Assembly: GCA_900299255.1 (NCBI GenBank)
Contig: OMJB01000039.1
Span: 1 to 36,563, forward strand
Reading direction: 5' to 3'
DNA length: 36,563 nucleotides
Origin: Sphingobacteriales bacterium
GTDB lineage: Bacteria; Bacteroidota; Bacteroidia; Chitinophagales; Chitinophagaceae
Shown here piece by piece: positions 32,159-36,563 of the stretch; the stretch's first letter is position 1, and each line of letters opens with the position of its first letter. A program made the translations under genes and the position numbers. Below the pieces are notes generated by a model. It saw only the letters and a list, made by a program, of their open reading frames with translations. It was not told the origin of the DNA and searched no databases.

Positions 32159-32920
32159 TTACAACCCTGCAAAATAATCATACCCTCGTTCAGCCCAATA
32201 GTCAGGCGGCTTCCGGTCACTGAAGTAAATGACACTGATTCGCTTGATGTGTTTGATACCATACTTTACTGGGATGATAAGCCGCAGCGGGTAGCCCTGT
32301 TCCTGCGGCAGCTCGGCGCCGTTCATTTCAAAGCATAATATAGTCTGCGGCTGCAACATACTGGGCATATCCACGCCCACATAATAGGCGCCGTCTGGCG
32401 TCTCCATTCCCACATATTTCATGCCTGCCTGCTTAGCCAGATTGTATTTCTGTAGAAAATCACTGAAGCGCACCCCACCCCACCATGTCACCTGATTCCA
32501 TCCTTCCACGCACTTGAAATCAAAAACCACTTCTGTTTTATTCAGTGCCTTAATATCATCGATGGTCAGCAAAAAAGTATCACCCGGACTGCGCACCACT
32601 TTGAGCCGCCAGGTGGTATCCAGTTCACCATCCATACCTGCATCACCATTCACCCGAACTTCACTGGTTGCATCCTGCTTTTTATAAGGTTTTGATTGGC
32701 GTTTACGGCTGTATATCCGGCTGAACAGATTTTCGTTCAGCTCAAGGCCCTTCCTAAGTGTTGGCTGAATACCATCGGCACTTTCAGGCTGTCGGAATAG
32801 CCACAGCCAGGCAGCAATAGCTAAACAAATACCCACACCAAAAACCGAGAACGAAACTACTGTTCTCTTTCTGATTTCACGATCAGTTGAATTACGGTTT
32901 TGTGATTGCTGGCTGCTCAT
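32159..32920 (-). CDS. Membrane-anchored molybdopterin oxidoreductase (sulfite oxidase-like)
   Basis: A 253-residue protein with one N-terminal membrane anchor (about 21-42) and a sulfite-oxidase-type molybdenum-cofactor domain. Cys137 in VFDFKCVEGWN is the predicted ligand to molybdenum. AYYVGVDMPSMLQPQTILCF and GYPLRLIIPVKYGIKHIKRI are typical cofactor-pocket blocks of the MsrP/sulfite oxidase family. A canonical twin-arginine motif is not seen (the segment reads IRKRTVV), which is odd because such proteins usually leave the cell folded. It overlaps the start of its partner by the four bases ATGA: the cytochrome b gene is upstream and its stop overlaps this start. The substrate (sulfite, methionine sulfoxide or other) is undetermined. 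Confidence 0.85.
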   Translation of the reverse strand: MSSQQSQNRNSTDREIRKRTVVSFSVFGVGICLAIAAWLWLFRQPESADGIQPTLRKGLELNENLFSRIYSRKRQSKPYKKQDATSEVRVNGDAGMDGELDTTWRLKVVRSPGDTFLLTIDDIKALNKTEVVFDFKCVEGWNQVTWWGGVRFSDFLQKYNLAKQAGMKYVGMETPDGAYYVGVDMPSMLQPQTILCFEMNGAELPQEQGYPLRLIIPVKYGIKHIKRISVIYFSDRKPPDYWAERGYDYFAGL

Positions 32921-33606
32921 GTATTATCTTCGGTTGGCGGGGATATAGTTTCTTTAACGTCTTCAGTTTCAAAGCCGGTTACCATTGCTTGAAAATTGTT
33001 CCAACCCGCAAGCAATACCTGCACAATATGCACCATAAAGAACAACACATAACCTATCGTGAGCACAAAATGCTCAATTCTCGCCACTTCATACCCCCCG
33101 CACAAAGTACATAGCCAACCAAACTGAACGGGCCTGTATATCGCCAGACCAGTAACCACCGACCCGAAGCCCATCACAACTATAGCGGAATAAGCAATGC
33201 GCTGTGCTGCATTATATTTCTTATGCGGAGGCGCAGCCTTTCTGATACGGATATCGTGCAACACCACCTGCCACGCCTCCCTGAAAGAATGCCTGTTGGG
33301 CAATAACAGCCGCCACTCTCCCGAAAATAAAGTGTAGAGAACATACAGCAAACCATTCAGGAAAAAGAACCACATGAAGAAAAAGTGAAAAGCCATGCCC
33401 CTCGATAAATGGGATGGTATATTCTGTGTGTCGTAAAAAGACTGCGGAAAAAACTTTATAAGTGTGGTATCACCCCACCCCAGCTTGTATACATCGTTGG
33501 CCCAGTATATCAGCAAGCCACTCCATATCATTACCGCAAGCACCGGAAAATTAATCCAGTGAAACCACCTGATGGCAAGTGGATGTTTGTCAACGATCCG
33601 TTTCAA
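32917..33606 (-). CDS. Cytochrome b561-type membrane protein
   Basis: A 229-residue inner-membrane dihaem cytochrome b, probably the quinol-linked electron partner of the overlapping molybdenum enzyme. Four or five membrane segments are visible (about 18-36, 70-92, 133-155 and 182-205). His residues placed for haem are in HPLAIRWFHWINF, HLSRGMAFHFFFMW and RIEHFVLTIGYVLFFMVHI. The family (formate dehydrogenase gamma/YedZ-like cytochromes) passes electrons between the quinone pool and periplasmic redox proteins. It is first in the two-gene operon, and the TGA stop overlaps the next ATG. A CTLCGG Cys pair in the loop at about 167-172 is an extra feature. Confidence 0.85.
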   Translation of the reverse strand: MKRIVDKHPLAIRWFHWINFPVLAVMIWSGLLIYWANDVYKLGWGDTTLIKFFPQSFYDTQNIPSHLSRGMAFHFFFMWFFFLNGLLYVLYTLFSGEWRLLLPNRHSFREAWQVVLHDIRIRKAAPPHKKYNAAQRIAYSAIVVMGFGSVVTGLAIYRPVQFGWLCTLCGGYEVARIEHFVLTIGYVLFFMVHIVQVLLAGWNNFQAMVTGFETEDVKETISPPTEDNT

Positions 33607-33708
33607 AAATGATTTAGGTTAGGTGAACAGATAAGTAAATGTACTGAAATAAGATTCAGCGTAATACAATGCCCGGTTATTTCCTGAAAAATCTGCTAAA
33701 TTCGCCGT

Positions 33709-34743
33709 ATGGCTAAGGGGAAGAAGAAACGTTCAGGCGGGTTGAGTATTGTACTGCTGCTTATAGCGGCAATATTAGTCTTTGCACTCTACAGAACATT
33801 CGGCCCCAATACCGGCAGCATGAATAAAGGAGAGTACCTGTATATACACTCCGGCTCTGATTACGAAAATCTGAAAAAGGAACTTGAAAACGGTGGTTTT
33901 GTTAGTGACATGTTCAGTTTTAACGTCATTGCTCAATTCAGGAAACTGCCAGACCATGTGCATGCAGGCAAGTACAAGATCACCAATGGCATGAGCAACT
34001 TTAATATTGTGCGCATGCTGCGCAACGGCGCACAAACGTCTGTGAAGCTGACCATAAATAAACTGCGAACAACAACCGACCTGGTAAAACTGCTTTCCTC
34101 CAGCCTTGAACCCGACTCTGCTACATTTGCTTCCCTGATCAGCAGCGAGGAGTATACGGCAAAATTCGGGCTGGATTCCAGCACCATCATGTGCGCAGTA
34201 TTGCCCGATACCTATGAGTTCTTCTGGAACACTTCGGCCGACAACGCCTTCAGAAATATTGAGAAGAACTACAAAAAATTCTGGAACGAGCCTAGAGTCA
34301 ATTTGGCTAAAAATCAGGGCTTGACACCTGTCGAAGCCACTATCATTGCATCAATTGTTGATGAGGAAACGAATTTAACAGAAGACAAACCCAAAATTGC
34401 TAGTGTATATCTGAACAGGGTCCGCAAAGGCATGAAGCTACAGGCCGACCCTACCGTCAAATTCGCTATTGGCGACTTCACCATTCGCAGGGTTACCGGA
34501 AAAATGCTACAAACAGAATCGCCCTACAACACATACATGTATGCAGGATTACCACCGGGCCCCATCTGCACGCCGTCGTTAAGTTCGCTGCAGGCTGTGC
34601 TTGAGGCACCTAAGACTACCTATCTTTATTTTTGTGCCAAAGCAGACTTCAGCGGTTATTCCAGTTTTGCTTCCACCTTCGACGAGCAAATTAAAAACGC
34701 CCGCGAATATCAAAAGGCGCTGGATGCACGAGGTATACATTAG
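33709..34743 (+). CDS. mltG: Endolytic murein transglycosylase MltG
   Basis: Cuts growing glycan strands and so sets peptidoglycan chain length; a single-pass inner-membrane protein acting in the periplasm. The 344-residue protein has a basic start (MAKGKKKRSGG), one membrane helix (about 12-30), a LysM-like region (YLYIHSGSDYENLKKEL) and the YceG catalytic domain. There, IASIVDEETNLTEDKPKIAS holds the conserved acid motif and VYLNRVRKGMKLQADPTVKFA is the substrate groove. YNTYMYAGLPPGPICTPS and YLYFCAKADFSGYSSFA complete the signature. It is divergent from the cytochrome b gene and convergent with the next membrane-protein gene. Confidence 0.94.
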   Translation: MAKGKKKRSGGLSIVLLLIAAILVFALYRTFGPNTGSMNKGEYLYIHSGSDYENLKKELENGGFVSDMFSFNVIAQFRKLPDHVHAGKYKITNGMSNFNIVRMLRNGAQTSVKLTINKLRTTTDLVKLLSSSLEPDSATFASLISSEEYTAKFGLDSSTIMCAVLPDTYEFFWNTSADNAFRNIEKNYKKFWNEPRVNLAKNQGLTPVEATIIASIVDEETNLTEDKPKIASVYLNRVRKGMKLQADPTVKFAIGDFTIRRVTGKMLQTESPYNTYMYAGLPPGPICTPSLSSLQAVLEAPKTTYLYFCAKADFSGYSSFASTFDEQIKNAREYQKALDARGIH

Positions 34744-34766
34744 GCAAGTACAGACAAATCCAGTCT

Positions 34767-35186
34767 TTATATTAACGGATCCAGTTTGCGCTCCTCTTCC
34801 TGTTCTTCTTTAATATCCTGCCTGAAATAAAAGATATAATATATCAGGAGCATTACTATGCCTATGCCAAACAGTACCACCGCATATTTCTTGTACAGTT
34901 TATCTACTTCAAAAAACTCACTTACCATCCATACCGAATTGGCGCATATCCAAAGGCAAATAGCCAGATTATGAAAAAACTCCGAGCGTTTGAATCGGGA
35001 ACGCCAAAGAATATAGAACGCCACACTTAAAGTTGGAAAAATCATAAAAATGCCGCCCGGCCGCCAAACAAGCACCCAGCAGGTATCTTTAATAAGCCAC
35101 AGAAATATATGCCCGTTTTCTATCCATCGCGGAATAGGAGCAACATAGGCATGGCCAGTTTTGCTGCTTTTTAATTGGTGTTCCAT
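34767..35186 (-). CDS. Small conserved-looking membrane protein, unknown function
   Basis: A 139-residue protein with about four membrane helices (roughly 27-44, 46-62, 70-88 and 100-118). A soluble N-terminus (MEHQLKSSKTGHAYVAPIPR) and an acidic/basic C-terminal tail (RQDIKEEQEEERKLD) face the same side if four helices are correct. Trp-rich segments (WLIKDTCWVLVWRPGG, SVWMVSEFFEVDKLYKKY) look conserved. No function can be given. It lies between mltG and gapA on the opposite strand. Confidence 0.75.
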   Translation of the reverse strand: MEHQLKSSKTGHAYVAPIPRWIENGHIFLWLIKDTCWVLVWRPGGIFMIFPTLSVAFYILWRSRFKRSEFFHNLAICLWICANSVWMVSEFFEVDKLYKKYAVVLFGIGIVMLLIYYIFYFRQDIKEEQEEERKLDPLI

Positions 35187-35270
35187 GGTCGGAAATTACT
35201 AAAACCGTACGTACAATATTCAAATAAGCCTGCCTTAAATGACAAATATTATAATCAAAAAATATATAGC

Positions 35271-35302
35271 TTTGGATTTTATCTGCTGTACCCGTACCTT
35301 TG
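35271..35302 (+). promoter_or_regulatory. Promoter of gapA
   Basis: TTTG (35271-35274), exactly 20 bases, then TACCTTTG (35295-35302). This is a perfect match to the Bacteroidota -33 TTTG / -7 TAnnTTTG promoter, and the best in the window. Transcription should start near 35307, leaving an AT-rich leader of about 35 bases. Confidence 0.82.
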
Positions 35303-35341
35303 CGCCAAATTTTTTAAACGTACTTTAATTTATCTTCTAAA

Positions 35342-36355
35342 ATGAATACAGTAAAAGTTGCCATTAATGGCTTTGGCCGTATCGGTCGTCTCGCTTTCCG
35401 CCAGATTTACAACATGGCCGGCATAGAAGTAGTTGCAATCAATGACCTTACAAAGCCTAACGTACTGGCTCACCTTTTGAAGTATGATACCGCACAGGGC
35501 CGTTTTGGCCAGGAGGTAACTTATACAGACAATTCAATCGTAGTTAACGGTAAGTCTATTACTATTTATGCACAGAAAGACCCTTCTCAGATTCCTTGGG
35601 GCGAGCATGGTGTAGACGTGGTTCTGGAGTGTACCGGCTTCTTTACTGATAAAGAAAAAGCTGAAGGCCATATTAAAGCCGGCGCTAAGCGTGTGGTGAT
35701 TTCTGCACCTGCTACCGGTGATATGAAGACCGTGGTTTTCAATGTCAACCATTCTATACTTGATGGCAGCGAGACAGTTATTAGCTGTGCATCATGTACT
35801 ACAAACTGCCTGGCTCCTATGGCTAAGGTGATGAATGACTCTTTTGGTATCGTTACCGGCCTGATGCTTACAGTTCATGCCTACACTAACGACCAGAATA
35901 CACTTGATGCGCCGCATCCTAAGGGAGACCTTCGCCGTGCACGTGCAGCTGCTGAAAATATAGTTCCTAACTCTACCGGTGCCGCAAAAGCAATAGGCCT
36001 GGTACTTCCTGAACTGAAAGGCAAACTGGACGGTTCTGCACAGCGCGTACCTACTGTAACAGGTTCTTTAACTGAGCTTACAACCATTCTTACAAAGAAA
36101 ACAACTGCTGAAGAAATCAATGCTGCAATGAAAGCTGCTGCTAACGAAAGCTTTGGATATACTGAAGATGAGATTGTAAGCAGTGACATTATCGGCACTT
36201 CGTTTGGCTCACTCTTTGATGCTACACAAACTAAGGTAATGACCATGGGCGATGTGCAGTTGGTTAAGACTGTTAGCTGGTACGACAACGAAATGAGCTA
36301 TGTAAGCCAGCTCGTTCGTACTGTTAAATACTTCGCAGGACTGATCAGCAAATAA
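35342..36355 (+). CDS. gapA: Glyceraldehyde-3-phosphate dehydrogenase
   Basis: Oxidises and phosphorylates glyceraldehyde-3-phosphate with NAD in glycolysis; cytoplasmic tetramer. The 337-residue protein starts [20 protein letters not shown] (NAD-binding Rossmann loop) and has Asp35 in VVAINDLT, favouring NAD. The catalytic block is [13 protein letters not shown], with the nucleophile Cys152, and His179 lies in [26 protein letters not shown] is the family's C-terminal signature. Codon use is unusually even and rich in T-ending codons compared with neighbouring genes, as expected for a highly expressed gene. A perfect promoter lies in front and a strong terminator after. Confidence 0.97.
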   Translation: MNTVKVAINGFGRIGRLAFRQIYNMAGIEVVAINDLTKPNVLAHLLKYDTAQGRFGQEVTYTDNSIVVNGKSITIYAQKDPSQIPWGEHGVDVVLECTGFFTDKEKAEGHIKAGAKRVVISAPATGDMKTVVFNVNHSILDGSETVISCASCTTNCLAPMAKVMNDSFGIVTGLMLTVHAYTNDQNTLDAPHPKGDLRRARAAAENIVPNSTGAAKAIGLVLPELKGKLDGSAQRVPTVTGSLTELTTILTKKTTAEEINAAMKAAANESFGYTEDEIVSSDIIGTSFGSLFDATQTKVMTMGDVQLVKTVSWYDNEMSYVSQLVRTVKYFAGLISK

Positions 36356-36374
36356 TAACTGATATCCGGACAAT

Positions 36375-36407
36375 AATAAAGCCCGCATAAGTAGTGCGGG
36401 CTTTATT
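36375..36407. terminator. Terminator of gapA
   Basis: AATAAAGCCCGCA (36375-36387) and TGCGGGCTTTATT (36395-36407) form a perfect 13-base stem with a 7-base loop, 19 bases past the gapA stop codon. The symmetrical A/T flanks allow use in both directions, so it can also serve the minus-strand gene ending at 36447. Confidence 0.9.
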
Positions 36408-36417
36408 TATTGCTTGT

Positions 36418-36449
36418 ATTGAACTGCCGGTTTATTGAACTGCCGGTTA
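36418..36449. repeat. 16-base tandem duplication at a gene end
   Basis: ATTGAACTGCCGGTTT (36418-36433) is followed directly by ATTGAACTGCCGGTTA (36434-36449). The two differ only in the last base. The second copy contains the stop codon (36447-36449) of the minus-strand gene. Likely a recent slip duplication. Confidence 0.8.
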
Positions 36450-36563
36450 CCTGACCAGCGTTACATTTCCTGACTTTTCAAACACCTTGCCGGTATTTGT
36501 GGTGGCTTCAATCTGGTATACATATACATCAAACGGCTGTGGCTTGCCTTTGTAGTTTCCATC
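36447..36563 (-). CDS. C-terminal end of a T9SS type B (gliding motility-associated) cargo protein
   Basis: Only the last 38 residues are inside the window: DGNYKGKPQPFDVYVYQ, then IEATTNTGKVFEKSGNV and the end TLVR. This matches the gliding motility-associated C-terminal domain (type B sorting signal): W-D-G-x-Y-x-G-x-P-x-P...VYVY...G-x-V-T-L-[IV]-R. Such domains target large surface adhesins and enzymes to the type IX system. The body of the protein and its function are outside the window. It is convergent with gapA. Confidence 0.85.
   Translation of the reverse strand, partial: DGNYKGKPQPFDVYVYQIEATTNTGKVFEKSGNVTLVR

Overview
The window looks like chromosomal DNA of a member of Bacteroidota, most likely close to the Chitinophagaceae/Sphingobacteriia. 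The signs are several secreted proteins with type IX secretion (T9SS) C-terminal sorting domains, a TonB receptor with an N-terminal carboxypeptidase-like domain, GldN-like proteins, promoters of the TTTG/TAnnTTTG type, almost no Shine-Dalgarno sites, and a eukaryote-like citrate synthase. No phage, IS element, CRISPR array, tRNA or rRNA was recognised.

Layout. 1-2.5 kb: start of hisS, a frameshifted low-molecular-weight tyrosine phosphatase, a small GreA-like protein and a secreted carboxypeptidase-regulatory-domain protein. 2.6-6.2 kb: deoxyhypusine-synthase-like enzyme, citrate synthase and isoaspartyl peptidase. 6.3-14 kb: cell-envelope genes (lytic transglycosylase, OmpA-like lipoprotein, C1 peptidase, beta-barrel candidate, NHL-repeat T9SS cargo) separated by gaps with dispersed palindromic repeats. 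14-15.4 kb: a small unknown gene, a frameshifted protein resembling the C-terminal part of SecA, then a gap with three evenly spaced palindromes, a promoter and a strong terminator with no gene between them (candidate small RNA or leader). 15.4-20.2 kb: a run of CDP-deoxysugar genes (rfbF, rfbG, RmlC-like epimerase), tgt and an LptF/LptG permease; ftsE is convergent with it. 21-27.5 kb: an M43 metalloprotease, another T9SS cargo, a TonB receptor and a His-rich small protein, all on the minus strand. 27.7-31.2 kb: a cytochrome c-copper monooxygenase-like lipoprotein followed by two GldN paralogues carrying three GldN-like domains. 31.3-36.5 kb: cvfB, a molybdopterin oxidoreductase/cytochrome b pair, mltG, a small membrane protein, gapA and the end of a further T9SS (type B) cargo.

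How it fits together. Much of the window serves the cell envelope: peptidoglycan turnover, LPS sugar and LPS transport, T9SS cargo and T9SS-like components. The stretch at 24.6-29.1 kb reads as a metal (probably copper) uptake and use neighbourhood. The least explained items are the standalone GldN paralogues, the palindrome-promoter-terminator unit at 15.05-15.24 kb, the SecA-tail protein and the octamer repeat before cvfB. All functional calls come from reading motifs by eye; no database search was run.
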